This document shows positions 35,593-47,524 of a stretch of 64,000 bases of DNA, piece after piece. Under the pieces are notes generated by a model. That model did no database searches. It had not been told where the DNA came from and saw only the letters and a program-made list of their open reading frames with translations. The position numbers were made by a program, and so were the translations under genes. Numbering within the stretch: the first letter of the stretch is position 1; each line of letters opens with the position of its first letter. The DNA is from Margaritifera margaritifera (lineage: Eukaryota > Mollusca > Bivalvia > Unionida > Margaritiferidae), in the NCBI GenBank assembly GCA_029931535.1, contig JAQPZY010001164.1, forward strand, positions 912,501 to 976,500, in the 5' to 3' direction.

Positions 35593-36362
35593 TGCTTTCA
35601 AGGCACAAGTCTGCAGTGATAGCCTTTGTACATGGGAGGAAAAAATCCAGAGCTGCAAGAAAACAAACTAATTAATCTATATCAGCATATTAATATGTCC
35701 TCTTTCTGATAACTTAACTCAAGAGGGAGAGCATTCTAAATTACCCTGTAAATTGCCGTGATAACAGTACCAGGTAATGCAGTAAAGGTGTGAAGTGGGC
35801 TAATTTATTTCTGAGATTTATTGCTAATAGATCAGAAAATCTTTGTCAAGCAGCCAAAACATGGGCAAAATATATTTTCTTTATGGGAATCCAGATTTAC
35901 TTCATGTGGGCTATGAGTGAAACAATGGGTTTATGGAACAGACACTGTCTGGCCCTTTTCAGGTTCTGACAGTACTAAATGCTTTGTTTTTTGAAAGGCA
36001 TAACTGGTTAAACATGCCCTGCCCTAGGAGCCAGTTTTAGATGCATAAAGGTATATTTGTTTAAAAAGAGTAAATGTTAATTTTAAAGTGGGAAGACAAT
36101 GAAAACAGATGTATCATAATATGTATTTATGAAGCATAACCTTTGTTGCCCTGTACAGTAACCACTAAAGGTCAAACTGCATCAGCAACTACCCGGTAGG
36201 TACATCAAATGTACATGTATCTGGCCCACATAAGGTACAAAGTTTGCTGAAATCTGTTGAATAGTTAATTTTTAAAATAATATTAACATAAATGTTTACA
36301 ACACTGATGCCAGATGAGAAGTGCAGCACTTTTTCCACACACACCCCATCACCCAAAAAAGA
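35593..36362. other. No gene seen
   Basis: AT-rich sequence between two core-repeat elements. Confidence 0.5.
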
Positions 36363-36830
36363 CAAGAGGCCCAAATGGGCCTGAGATTGCTCACCTGACT
36401 GATATCTGTATGTATGTATGTATGTTGTAGTGCTTTATGGCATGTCAGCACAAAAGTGGCTATGTAGTGCCAACAAAAGATTATGTTCTAAAAATGTAAA
36501 AATGAATTGCACAAATATTAGGAAGAAAAAGCCTTTCAGGTCTTTTGTGATTTAAAACAATATTTTAATGTATGAAATTGTGAAAGTTTGTTGGTTGATT
36601 TAATTTTGTTATAAAGTTTGTCATGCTTAAGGTTCAGGTGGATAGTATTTGATGGTGAATTGACCTATATTGTACAGCCTTAAAATCCTTTAATGTTAGG
36701 ATGCTTTCTGTCAAATTGGATCAAATTTTTTTTTTTTTTTTTTTAATTTATTTTTTTTTTTATAAAGTTGCTTAAAGGGTTATCTGTGGTTAGTAATGGT
36801 GGTCATATTTGATGCAGGGATCTCAAGGAC
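36363..36830. repeat. Truncated second copy of the hairpin-capped core-repeat element
   Basis: Begins with AGAGGCCCAAATGGGCCTGA and GATTGCTCACCTGACTGATA, the same opening as at 33.2 kb. After unrelated sequence with a short TATG run it has about one core unit (36620-36830: GATAGTATTTGATGGTGAAT, TGTTAGGATGCTTTCTGTCA, GTAATGGTGGTCATATTTGA). Contains long T tracts at 36725-36765. Confidence 0.65.
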
Positions 36831-36949
36831 CAGACACCAAAGAAGCATGAAATTTTCAGAGTATGCTCAGTTCTTATGTGTATCTTTATTGGTGTCTTGG
36901 TTGTTCGCTTTTAACAGCACTTTCAGCACTTTATCTTGCTATATCATAA

Positions 36950-37135
36950 AAAGGAAATGGGAGTTAAGTGCCACAAGGACATGCCAAGGCAGCTGACCCG
37001 GACTGGTCTGTGCAGGTACAGAACTTGTGACCCTTGGATTATAAGCTACAGCAGCTCCCTTACTGGTCTGCATCAGAGAGACACAACAATATTTTGGATA
37101 GGTTGAGCTAAGCCCATTTAAAGGGTTTTTCTTTT
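36950..37135 (-). mobile_element. SINE fragments
   Basis: GGCAGCTGACCCGGACTGGTC resembles the family 1 body in inverse orientation. Then CATCAGAGAGACACAACAAT and GGTTGAGCTAAGCCC match the 3' end of the third SINE-like family at 37.2 kb. Probably a decayed composite. Confidence 0.5.
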
Positions 37136-37194
37136 TCTTCCTAAAATGCACTTCTGAGTTTTAACATTAACTCTAATCAGCCTATTAAATAAAA

Positions 37195-37445
37195 CTGAAA
37201 CCATACATCCCTCAAGGATTGGTGTGCATCAGAGACACACAAAAACATTCTTGGTTTGGTTGGGCTAAGCCTGCTTCAAGATATTTTGCCATATGTCTTT
37301 AGATAGTTTATGTTGGGCTATGACAGTAACATGTCTTGTCTAAAGACACAACATGGGAGTCAATCTGGCCTGATCTGGTAATTGTACCCAGTATTCCTCT
37401 GTAGGAGTCAACCTTGCTATCCACTTAGCTACTGTGAACCGCACC
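37195..37445 (-). mobile_element. SINE-like element, family 3
   Basis: Minus strand: a tRNA-like head with AGTAGCTAAGTGGATAGCAA (A box) and a diverged B box (GGGTACAATTACC), a body with CAGATCAGGCCAGATTGACT and GTGTCTTTAGACAAGACATG, and a 3' end GGCTTAGCCCAACCAAACCA. Fragments of the 3' end recur at about 37065-37130 and 39148-39232. Confidence 0.65.
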
Positions 37446-38411
37446 TCACTAGATTTAAAAAGGCATTTTAAAACTTGAGCATCAACTACTTAGTATGTTC
37501 TGTTAAGATTCAATAATAGTACAGTAAAAGTTGATTTGAGCAACCTCTGCTATGAGTGACTTTTACGACCAAACTCACCATGCATGGATCAATTTTCTTA
37601 TATAAATGCACTGTAGTGAGCAAGGACTTGATGAATACAACCAGCAACCAAAATTTTTAGGCAAAATATGTGTTTACCTACTTGTATTGTTGTATGCTGC
37701 AGACCATACATCAGATAGAAAGTACATGTGAGTAACTGCCACGGTATTGCCAAATTCATGTAAATCCCCATTGAAATTAACCATTCCTTCTTTAAAGGAA
37801 GTGGTCATGGATGCATATGTACAGTTCCAAGTTTGAACTGATTAATTATCTGTTGTGAAAACCTGCACAATTCTGCTAATGTCATAATGAGATATCTTCC
37901 CACATGGCTTTCACTGTAGTGTGTCAAGTACATCATTTGTCTATGGAGTTGCTTTGTAATGCTCTGGGTGAACGAATCCTTTGTTGTTATCTCTTAATTA
38001 GCACTACTATTTCTCAAATGAGTTAATTCCATAGTTATTGAAAAAGTTCACACTGTTTGCTGTTTTACCGATGTTACAGTTATTAAAACCCAAATACCAA
38101 GCAGAAAGTACCACAATCAGAGATCTCATCATCTGTTCATTGTAGTGCATAAGTTGTATCCATTGTGTTTCGAGTTAATCCATTTATGTCATGGTTTTTG
38201 TCTCTAAATAAATGTATTTTGCTTCTGAGTAAGGTAATTATGTCTATTGATTTAATTGGTACATATATAGTCCATATTTACTCAAGGCCTGATCATAGTA
38301 TCTTAGTCACCAGGAACCGCTAACTTTGCAATTCATATACTAATACATATGTGAAGTAACATTTAAATTTATGGATGGTATATATTCTATCATGAACAAC
38401 TTTGCCAGTTA
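37446..38411. other. No gene seen
   Basis: AT-rich. No coding fragment recognised. Confidence 0.5.
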
Positions 38412-38983
38412 TACACAGGATGAGTAAGTGTTACCATGGTTAACTTTGGAATTTATTGACAGAATAAACAAATGTTACCATAGTTAACTTTGGAATTTAC
38501 TGACAGAATAAACAAATGTTACCATAGTTAACTTTGGAATTCATTGACAGGATAAACAAGTGTTATCATAGTTAACTTTGGAATTCATTGACATGATAAA
38601 CAAGTGTTATCATAGTTAACTTTGGAATTCATTGACAGGATAAACAATGTTACCATAGTTAATTTTGGAATTCATGGACAGGATAAACAAACATTACCCT
38701 AGTTAGTTTTGAAATTCATGGACAGGATAAACAAACATTACCCTAGTTAATTTTGGAATTCACTGACAAGATAAACCAGTGTTACCATAATTAACTTTGC
38801 AATTCATTAACAAGATATGCAAATGTTACCAAAGTTAACTTTGCAATTCATTGACAAGATAAACAAATGTTACCATAGTTAACTTTGCAATTCATTGACA
38901 AGATAAACAAATGTTACCATAGTTAACTTTGCAATTCATTGACGAGATAAACAAGCGTTAGCATAGTTAACTTTTCAATTTAT
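38412..38983. repeat. 44-bp tandem array, about 13 copies
   Basis: Unit: ACCATAGTTAACTTTGGAAT, then TCATTGACAGGATAAACAAATGTT. Sub-variants (GG/GC before AATTCATT; ACAGG/ACAAG; CCCTAGTTA) occur in blocks, suggesting local spread of variants. A detached inverted copy lies at 39.4 kb. Confidence 0.95.
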
Positions 38984-39147
38984 ATGCTTAATACATGTGA
39001 ACTTCAATTATAATGACATTGTTTCTGATAGATGTATATCTTTATTGCTATATAAACTTGTACTGACGTGAATGAATGTAATATTTAACAAGAACTATGA
39101 ATAAAGAATGTACTTTAATTTTTGTCTCTCGTCTAAAACCCATTGTT

Positions 39148-39232
39148 GGTGCATGTCTTTTGAAACACATGCACAACAACTGGTTTGGTTGGGCTGAGCC
39201 CTCTTTAAAGCATTTTGCCTACAAGGCTTTTG
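39148..39232 (-). mobile_element. 3'-end fragment of SINE-like family 3
   Basis: GGTTTGGTTGGGCTGAGCCC plus TTTAAAGCATTTTGCCT matches the 3' region of the element at 37195-37445. Confidence 0.6.
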
Positions 39233-39404
39233 GTTTTCATTGACTCATGAAATGATCCTTCACTGTACAGAGAAACCAGAGTGTAATATTAATTCATTGT
39301 GAAGAGAAACAGAGTTGAATTTCAAATTTGAAAATTGTCCGTCTTGCACAGAAATGTTATGGGAGACCTCCTGTCTTGAGAGACCATTTTTTTGGACATT
39401 TTTT

Positions 39405-39546
39405 GTCCATGAATTTCAAAATTAACTAGGGTAATGTTTGTTTATCCTGTCCATGAATTCCAAAATTAACTATGGTAACATTGTTTATCCTGTCCATGAA
39501 TTCCAAAGTTAACTATGGTAACACTTGTTGATCATGTCAATGAATT
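39405..39546 (-). repeat. Inverted copy of three units of the 44-bp array
   Basis: The reverse complement of 39405-39546 matches 38582-38723 almost base for base, including the block-specific variants AAACAATGTTACC and ACATTACCCTAGTTA. It is therefore a copy of those particular units and not of the array consensus. The spacer is about 680 bases. Confidence 0.9.
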
Positions 39547-39966
39547 GTTGACAGATCCCTCCAGACAGATTTTACCGTATTTTATTGTAGTGAAACATTG
39601 TCATATTAGAAAAGCATAAAGCTTTAGATGTAGATTACCTCAAAAGTTGGTGTTATTTACATGTTAATTTTTTCGGGTATATATCCTCTGTTGAGATTTC
39701 AGTAACAAAGTTGCACTGCATGTCTGAGTAAGGGAAATAACTCTTGAAATTAATTTTCAAGTTCTGCATATATTATGGCAAGAAATATTATAAAAACAGC
39801 ATATAACCACTAAAAAAATTGTCTTTAAGAGTTTTAAAATATGGCATGTGCATGTGTGTGTGTGTGTTTGTTTTTGTGTGATTCACCCTTATGGATATCT
39901 ATTGGTCTGCCTAGACATCTATCTATCTATCTATTATTAATTATACCTATCTTAAATTAATGATTT
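39547..39966. other. Short simple repeats, no gene
   Basis: Contains a TG-rich run (about 39845-39870) and a CTAT run (about 39918-39935). Otherwise featureless. Confidence 0.6.
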
Positions 39967-40183
39967 ACCGTATATACTCACGTATAGGCTCGGTAAAATT
40001 GCAAACATTTTCCCTGATATGCCGATGTATTATGCTACAGCAGATCAGGGTCTATGTTGTTTGTTCTACTGATTAGTCCTTACAAACTGCATAGACCCAG
40101 ATCTGCTGGCGCATTATGCGACTGCAGATCTGGGTCTATGCAGTTTGCAGTTGGTTCTGGCTTATATGCGAGTATAAACGGTA
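39967..40183 (-). mobile_element. Double-hairpin MITE, copy 5 (order B-A)
   Basis: Starts TACCGTATATACTCACGTAT and ends GCGAGTATAAACGGTA. Hairpin B's left arm is eroded (CAAACATTTTCCCTGATATG). Hairpin A (about 40083-40147) has perfectly complementary arms around GGCGCATTATGCGAC. Confidence 0.92.
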
Positions 40184-40249
40184 ATAAATAAATAGACTAT
40201 TAAAAAAAAGTAGGGCATTATCAAAGTCAAGGACTCTTTACAACTTTGA

Positions 40250-40480
40250 AAATGACAACTCAAGTCCTGGACTCCTAATCCAGGAATTCTGTAGAAAGTC
40301 CTGTCTGATATCAAATTTAAATCATTTGTACAAACTTGTAAGGCCTTCATACCGGAACGCTTTCTGTGAAATTTGGTCAAATTCTGCTAGGCAGTTTCTG
40401 AGAAGTCATTTAATGGTTTTTTCCTTTTTTAGTAGTGGTGGCCATATTTGACAGTGGACTGGCATCATCTATTGCACTAA
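40250..40480. repeat. One to two core units of the 33-kb family
   Basis: Contains TCATTTGTACAAACTTGTAA, GCTTTCTGTGAAATTTGGTC and GTGGTGGCCATATTTGACAG, matching the units at 33.2-35.6 kb. An orphan piece without the hairpin cap. Confidence 0.65.
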
Positions 40481-42079
40481 AGGTCCATACATATGAAAAC
40501 AATCTGTGACAACAAAGGAGTTCCACAGAACACTGTATCATAGCTGCTCTTATTTAATACATGATGTGTCTCTTAATAACTTAACATAAAAGTTTAACAC
40601 AAAATATTACTGTTGACAATAATGACACTAGAGCAGCCACAAAATTAACACTTTACTTAACATATTTTTTGTAAGTACATTTTGACTAAAAAAAACTCTC
40701 CCATGACTTATATGCCACATTGACTTGTACAACAAAAAAATAGGGTATTCTTGACTGGATAGGACATGATAAAGGGCAGATGGATAATCTCTTAGTGACA
40801 ATCTTTAATAACAGTTTGAACTTTGTCTAACACACCACTTCAACTTGTATACGAATTATGGGGTAGAGAAAATAAAAATAAAATAGACCACTCGACTTTT
40901 AATCTGCATCACTTATTACCTGAAAAAATACAGCATGTCCCACTCTCTGCTCATGAAGCCATGAGCAAAATCTACTTCTTTGTCTAATATTAACACTGGA
41001 AAATTCCTCTCTACCTTCAATTTCTACATGATGGAATGCCATGACTTTAATTATTGACCCATCAGGTGCTAAAATTTAACAATACTCTGGAACTTACAGA
41101 CTGTTGGAACACTGTATGGAGTGATCGGATAGTAAAGACAACCAGAATTTTTTTTTACAACTGATGGTACATGTAGTGCTAGCTTTACTAGTGATGGTAC
41201 ATGTACTATCCATGCTACCTTTACAACTTACACCAGCTGTTGTAATAATTATATAAGCAAAATGTACACATCCAGTATTAGCCCCCATATCCTGATGCAT
41301 TCCATGAAAATGAGTGTAAAGAGATTTTCCTTCTAAGTTAAAGGGAGGCAACTCTTTTAGGAATATTTAACTCAAAGGTAATATGTTCTGCACTAAATCA
41401 ATGCATGTCATGTTATGCACTAAATTTGATCACAAATACCACAGCATCGGAACCTGTGTGCCTGTGTCGTATTTTGGGTAATCTGTGCTCCTACTGGTAA
41501 TCTGTGCAGCTTATTTTGTCTTATTCCTGCACACTGTATACTTGATTTGCCTTAATTCAGTCAATTTTGTGTGACCTTTTGTTGTATCTTTTCCTACAGA
41601 TCATCATTAATACTGTAAATTTTTTTTAGAGATATACCAGAAATAAGAGAATCAAGGCGTACTGGCTCCATTACTGTGAATACAGTCATACCAGCATAAG
41701 ATGGCATGTTGAAAATATGGGAATTACCATTAACTGATACAGTTCAGACAAAAATATATTGTCCCTCCCCCCCAAAAATATGGCTGACCCTGCTAGACTA
41801 TGTGCTAGTTTATCATGATATTACAAAGTACATCATGTAATCTTGTGCAACATGTAGAAGTAAACATCGGTGGGTAAAAGGAAAAATGACCTATATGATG
41901 CTTCAAGTTTTTATACTAACATGCTAAAAAGAAGTGTGAGTTTTCAGAGAAATGGAGTGAAAGATTAACAGACAGGTTCATTAGGGATTAAGGACTACCA
42001 AAAACTCATTCTCAATAAACTCATCTGAAGAAGTGATAAGATGCCATACAAGCAAAATTGGCACTGTATCTAGAAAGTA
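40481..42079. other. No gene seen
   Basis: AT-rich. A small local duplication (TGATGGTACATGTA twice, about 41163-41205). No exon recognised. Confidence 0.5.
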
Positions 42080-42265
42080 TATTGATTTGGTTTGGTTTGT
42101 TTTATGGCGCAGCAACACAAGTAGCGGTATGTAATTTAGTGCTGAGGCAACTGCCCAAGGATACAGGACAGTAGCTGACCCAGACTGATCCAATGGCAGG
42201 ATTCAAACCCGCACCCTACTGGTCATGAGTCTGGCATGCACACCACTAAGCCACCATGGCTCTTA
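42080..42265 (-). mobile_element. tRNA-derived SINE, family 1
   Basis: The minus strand starts with the head GGTGGCTTAGTGGTGTGCAT (A box) and GCGGGTTTGAATCCTGCC (B box), then the body GGATCAGTCTGGGTCAGCTA and ATCCTTGGGCAGTTGCC, then the 3' module TACTTGTGTTGCTGCGCCAT plus AAAACAAACCAAACCAAATC. The most complete family 1 copy in the window; a good reference for the tail-amplified copies at 46 and 58 kb. Confidence 0.9.
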
Positions 42266-42290
42266 CCTCCATTAGTCACCTCTTGCAACA

Positions 42291-43910
42291 TGAAGAGGAA
42301 TGCATCCAGCCTATACTACATCCCCATGCATCCAGCCTATACTACATCCCCATGCATCCAGCCTATACTATATCCCCATGCATCCAGCCATTAATACATC
42401 CCCATGCATCCAGCCATTACTACATCCCCATGCATCCAGCCATTACTACATCCCCATGCATCCAGCCTATACTACATCCCCATGCATCCAGCCTATACTA
42501 CATCCCCATGCATCCAGCCATTACTACATCCCCATGCATCCAGCCATTACTACATCCCCATGCATCCAGCCATTACTACATCCCCATGCATCCAGCCATT
42601 ACTACATCCCCATGCATCCAGCCATTACTACATCCCCATGCATCCAGCCTATACTACATCCCCATGCATCCAGCCATTACTACATCCCCATGCATCCAGC
42701 CATTACTACATCCCCATGCATCCAGCCATTACTACATCCCCATGCATCCAGCCATTACTACATCCCCATGCATCCAGCCTATACTACATCCCCATGCATC
42801 CAGCCATTACTACATCCCCATGCATCCAGCCTATACTATATCCCCATGCATCCAGCCATTACTACATCCCCATGCATCCAGCCTATACTATATCCCCATG
42901 CATCCAGCCTATACTACATCCCCATGCATCCAGCCATTACTACATCCCCATGCATCCAGCCTATACTACATCCCCATGCATCCAGCCATTACTACATCCC
43001 CATGCATCCAGCCTATACTATATCCCCATGCATCCAGCCATTACTACATCCCCATGCATCCAGCCATTACTACATCCCCATGCATCCAGCCTATACTACA
43101 TCCCCATGCATCCAGCCATTACTACATCCCCATGCATCCAGCCATTACTACATCCCCATGCATCCAGCCTATACTATATCCCCATGCATCCAGCCATTAC
43201 TACATCCCCATGCATCCAGCCTATACTACATCCCCATGCATCCAGCCTATACTACATCCCCATGCATCCAGCCTATACTACATCCCCATGCATCCAGCCT
43301 ATACTATATCCCCATGCATCCAGCCATTACTACATCCCCATGCATCCAGCCATTACTACATCCCCATGCATCCAGCCTATACTACATCCCCATGTATCCA
43401 GCCTATACTACATCCCCATGCATCCAGCCATTACTACATCCCCATGCATCCAGCCTATACTATATCCCCATGCATCCAGCCATTACTACATCCCCATGCA
43501 TCCAGCCATTACTACATCCCCATGCATCCAGCCATTACTACATCCCCATGCATCCAGCCATTACTACATCCCCATGCATCCAGCCTATACTACATCCCCA
43601 TGCATCCAGCCTATACTATATCCCCATGCATCCAGCCATTACTACATCCCCATGCATCCAGCCTATACTACATCCCCATGCATCCAGCCATTACTACATC
43701 CCCATGCATCCAGCCTATACTACATCCCCAAACCCATAGGGGGTCTAGAAGAGGAATGCATCCAGCCTATACTACATCCCCAAAACCCACAGGGGGTCTA
43801 GAAGAGGAATGCATCCAGCCTATACTCCATCCACAAACCTATAGGGGGTCTAGAAGAGGAATTCATCCAGCCTATACTACATCCCCAAACCCACAGGGGG
43901 TCTAGAAGAG
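42291..43910. repeat. 26-bp minisatellite (~55 units) with a 52-bp flank repeat
   Basis: Between about 42298 and 43730 the unit TGCATCCAGCC(ATT/TAT)ACTACATCCCCA repeats about 55 times in two interspersed types, CCATTACTAC and CCTATACTAC, with a rarer CTATACTATA subtype and one CATGTATCC. From 43728 to 43910 the unit doubles to 52 bp by adding a 26-bp module with GGGGGTCTAGAAGAGGAA, about four times. The sequence before the array also has GAAGAGGAATGCATCCAGCC, so the 26-bp array probably expanded inside an older 52-bp repeat. Three open plus frames exist only because 78 bases (three units) make 26 codons. Confidence 0.96.
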
Positions 43911-44838
43911 AAATTTTAGAAATGAAGGTGTTGAACATAAATTGTGATCATGGTCATAAATAATGTTTATTAGTGCACTTTTGACTATGCTATTAGTATA
44001 CAAGTGCTAAGACTAGTCAAAGGCCTTCTGCTTTTGCAAAATTGGCAGTTAAACTATGAAAGTTATATCGACTGTGTGAACTTGTGATTAGGGTTTACCA
44101 ATGCTCACAGTATTTAAAAATTTTACAAAATATTTAAGCAGAAAGAAAACCTTGAACTTAGATATGATGGAAACTTACATTTCCCTCTCTTGTCTTCAAT
44201 TATTGAATTAGCTGTTTCTTTATGATGAAGTTTGATTTGAAAATGAGTTTTTGTAGATCAGGCAGGGCATCTATACCTTGCAATTTTTGAAGGCACACCC
44301 GTGTGCTGTTTTAATATATGAATTGAATGGAATGATTTATAGCACAATGACTTTACTTTATAACTGATACATAACCTTGCTACAAATTAATAACTTTGCC
44401 AACGGTCAAACTTTCTGACATTTTTTCATCACTTTTATCATTACAAAAACAACGACTACTTTTCAGTATTCAGTCATGTGATTTTATCCATGTCATAATT
44501 TATAATTAAGGTTTTATTTGAATAAAAGCTTATAAAGTCCATGCATCTTTCTTTTCTACTTTTAGAGAAAATGAAACATACACATTTTACTACAAGTACT
44601 GGTACACATGACTCGAAACAATTGAAGCATACTATTAATATTAATATCCTTGCTGGGACCAAAGTCTCCAAAAATTGCAACTTTTTTTTTTTTAAACAAG
44701 CCCTAATTATTATATATATGGAAATAAATAAATTATATTGTGCTCACATCATTGAGAGGAAATACAAGAAAATTACGTGAAATATTATCTCAGCAATGAC
44801 AACAGATCTCTGTAACCATGAACCTTGACCTTAAGGAT
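43911..44838. other. No gene seen
   Basis: AT-rich. No coding fragment recognised. Confidence 0.5.
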
Positions 44839-45018
44839 TACCATATATACTCGCGTATAAGCTGATACCAACTGCAAACTGCATAGACCAAGATCTGCCG
44901 TCTCATAATGCATTGGCAGATCTGGGTCTATGCAGTTTGTAAGGACTAATCAGCGGAACAAACGGCAGATCAGGGTCTGTTTCAATTTGGACTGGCTTTT
45001 ACGCGAGTAAATATGGTA
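44839..45018 (+). mobile_element. Double-hairpin MITE, copy 6 (order A-B, hairpin B truncated)
   Basis: TACCATATATACTCGCGTAT at the left; GCGAGTAAATATGGTA at the right. Hairpin A is present (about 44874-44940). Most of the B left arm and loop is missing: AACAAAC is followed directly by GGCAGATCAGGGTCTG. Confidence 0.9.
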
Positions 45019-45676
45019 AATATTATGAGTAGTCTAAAAACAAGGTGTCTTCAGAACACATACACTGTATTGTATCATTTGTGACTGGGCTAATTCATTG
45101 GTGGGAATACAAAACTTTTTTCATCTTCATGCTGCGTATGCTAATACATATATGATAATTAATAGAACCTTATACCCAGAAAGAGATGCTGTATGTAATG
45201 TGTCCAAATACAGTCTATTTTATCTGTAAATCATCTAAGACAATATATATTGATTCTAGCAAGTTATTTTACATAAAATTGATACATTCACAACTGACCT
45301 AGTACAAAATTGATAAATTTTCCTGTATAATGGCTGTCAGAAGGAACTGCATTAATGTGATTAGGGCCACCATTTGTTTGCTGGCACTCGATTTGTTCCA
45401 AGCATTGATCCATGTAGCATTCCTTTTCCATTAGGACCATGGAATTTTCATTATAGAGATTTGATAGCTACATTCATTCAAATTTCAAGTCTCACCTTTT
45501 TCTGAGACTGACAAGGTCTATGCCTTGGTATGCTGTCTTGCAATCAAGATGACAACTTGCTGTGCAACATGCAATTTAAGGAGGTCATTAGTAGGGTTAT
45601 TTATTGTGGGATGTTACAATATAATGCATAGTCTAGTTCCCAGTATGATACATATTGTGATATGTATCATCATATG
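45019..45676. other. No gene seen
   Basis: AT-rich sequence. No recognisable feature before the SINE-tail array. Confidence 0.5.
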
Positions 45677-46402
45677 ATTTGGTTTGGTTTGTTGTTTTAT
45701 GGCACAGTAACACTAGTAGTTTGGTTTGTTGTTTTATGACACAGTAACACTAGTAGTTTGGTTTGTTGTTTTATGGCACAGTAACACTAGTAGTTTGGTT
45801 TGTTGTTTTATGGCACAGTAACTCTAGTAGTTTGGTTTGTTGTTTTATGACACAGTAACACTAGTAGTTTGGTTTGTTGTTTTATGACACAGTAACACTA
45901 GTAGTTTGGTTTGTTGTTTTATGGCACAGTAACTCTAGTAGTTTGGTTTGTTGTTTTATGACACAGTAACACTAGTAGTTTGGTTTGTTGTTTTATGGCA
46001 CAGTAACACTAGTAGTTTGGTTTGTTGTTTTATGACACAGTAATACTAGTAGTTTGGTTTGTTGTTTTATGACACAGTAACACTAGTAGTTTGGTTTGTC
46101 GTTTTATGACACAGTAACACTAGTAGTTTGGTTTGTTGTTTTATGGCACAGTAACACTAGTAGTTTGGTTTGTTGCTTTATGGCACAGTAACACTAGTAG
46201 TTTGGTTTGTTGTTTTATGACACAGTAAACTAGTAGTTTGGTTTGTTGTTTTATGACACAGTAACACTAGTAGTTTGGTTTGTTGTTTTATGGCACAGTA
46301 ACTCTAGTGGTCTGGTTTGTTGTTTTATGGCACAGTAACTCTAGTAGTCTGGTTTGTTGTTTTATGGCACAGTAACTCTAGTAGTTTGGTTTGTTGTTTT
46401 AC
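45677..46402 (-). repeat. 37-bp array of an amplified SINE tail, about 20 copies
   Basis: Unit in plus orientation: TTTGGTTTGTTGTTTTATGG, then CACAGTAACACTAGTAG. Its complement is the 3' module of family 1 (TACTTGTGTTGCTG.GCCATAAAACAACAAACCA). The array joins a family 1 body remnant at its right side, so the SINE's last ~37 bases have been tandemly multiplied. G/A alternation in TGGCACA/TGACACA and ACACTAG/ACTCTAG distinguishes units. Confidence 0.93.
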
Positions 46403-46490
46403 AGCCGAGTAACTCAAGTAGGTTATTTAGTGAGGAGGCCATTGGAGTAAGTGCCTTGACCAAGGACACACCATGGTTGCATATCCAATA
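46403..46490 (-). mobile_element. Family 1 SINE body remnant
   Basis: Minus strand: CCATGGTGTGTCCTTGGTCA, AGGCACTTACTCCAATGG and CTCACTAAATAACCTACTTG precede the tail array. The tRNA-like head is missing or too diverged to see. Confidence 0.75.
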
Positions 46491-46630
46491 AGATAATTAG
46501 TGATGTCATTACAGATAAAGAATTAATCTGAATTATTGACTATGACAGTTTCTTCTATATATAATATGTGGTCATGAAGAAACTAACTGACAATTTTCAG
46601 GAATGCAAAACACTTAAATATAAATTCACA

Positions 46631-47096
46631 CAAATTTAAGCCTGATTTGTGTATCCTAGCCCCCAATCATAAATAAATCAAATTTAAATCTGATCTGTGT
46701 ATCCGAGCTCCAATCATAAATAAATCAAATTTAAACTGATCTGTGTATCCGAGCTCCAATCATAAATAAATCAAATTTAAATCTGATCTGTGTATCCGAG
46801 CTCCAATCATAAATAAATCAAATTTAAATCTGATCTGTGTATCCGAGCTCCAATCATAAATAAATCAAATTTAAATCTGATCTGTGTATCCGAGCTCATA
46901 TCATAAATAAATCAAATTTAAACTGATCTGTGTATCCTAGCCACCATCATAAATAAATCAAATTTAAAACTGATCTGTGTATCCTAGCCCCAATCATAAA
47001 TAAATAAAATTTAAAACTGATCTGTGTTTCCTAGCTCCAATCACAAATAAATCAAATTTAAAACTGATCTGTGTATCCTAGCTCCAATCATTAATA
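46631..47096. repeat. 47-bp tandem array, about 10 copies
   Basis: Unit: CAATCATAAATAAATCAAAT, then TTAAATCTGATCTGTGTATC, then CGAGCTC. Outer units have CCTAGC in place of CCGAGC, and inner ones are more uniform, the usual edge-divergence pattern. Confidence 0.95.
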
Positions 47097-47345
47097 AAAT
47101 GTAGCAACTGGACATTTCCCTTTTTATTGAAATTTTTTTAATAATGCAGATTCTTAACTCTGAAACATTATTTCCAAAATATGAAACTTGTACTGTTTCA
47201 TTTTTGAGCTTTGAATTTCTTATGTTATATTGTAAATATAAATTACCAAGAATAATAGAAATAAAATATAAAGAATAAGCTTAAAAAGAAATAAATTTTA
47301 TCTAACACTTGTTAAGTCAGATGCTTACCTTTACAGGATGGACAT

Positions 47346-47524
47346 ACCGTCTATACTCACATATAATCCGGGTCCAAATGCAAACAACACAGACCCTGTT
47401 GTTTGTTCTACTGATTAGTCCTTACAAACTGCATAGACCCAGATCTGCCGGCGCATTATGCGACAGCAGATCTGGGTCTATGCAGTTTGCAATTGGTATC
47501 TGCTTATACACAAGTATATATGGT
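47346..47524 (-). mobile_element. Double-hairpin MITE, copy 7 (order B-A, hairpin B collapsed)
   Basis: Ends TACCGTCTATACTCACATAT and ACAAGTATATATGGTA. Hairpin B is reduced to CAAACAACACAGACCCTGTTGTTTG with its top deleted. Hairpin A (about 47426-47490) has perfectly paired arms around GGCGCATTATGCGAC. Confidence 0.92.

Noticed and set aside
42256..43905. Three plus frames of 465-549 codons rich in His, Pro and Tyr
   Set aside because: By-product of a 26-bp minisatellite without stops; the three frames encode the same 26-residue period shifted.
46631..47096. Regular direct repeats that could suggest a CRISPR array
   Set aside because: The repeats are contiguous, without unique spacers, and in a eukaryotic context. 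The same applies to the arrays at 38.4, 45.7 and 63.4 kb.
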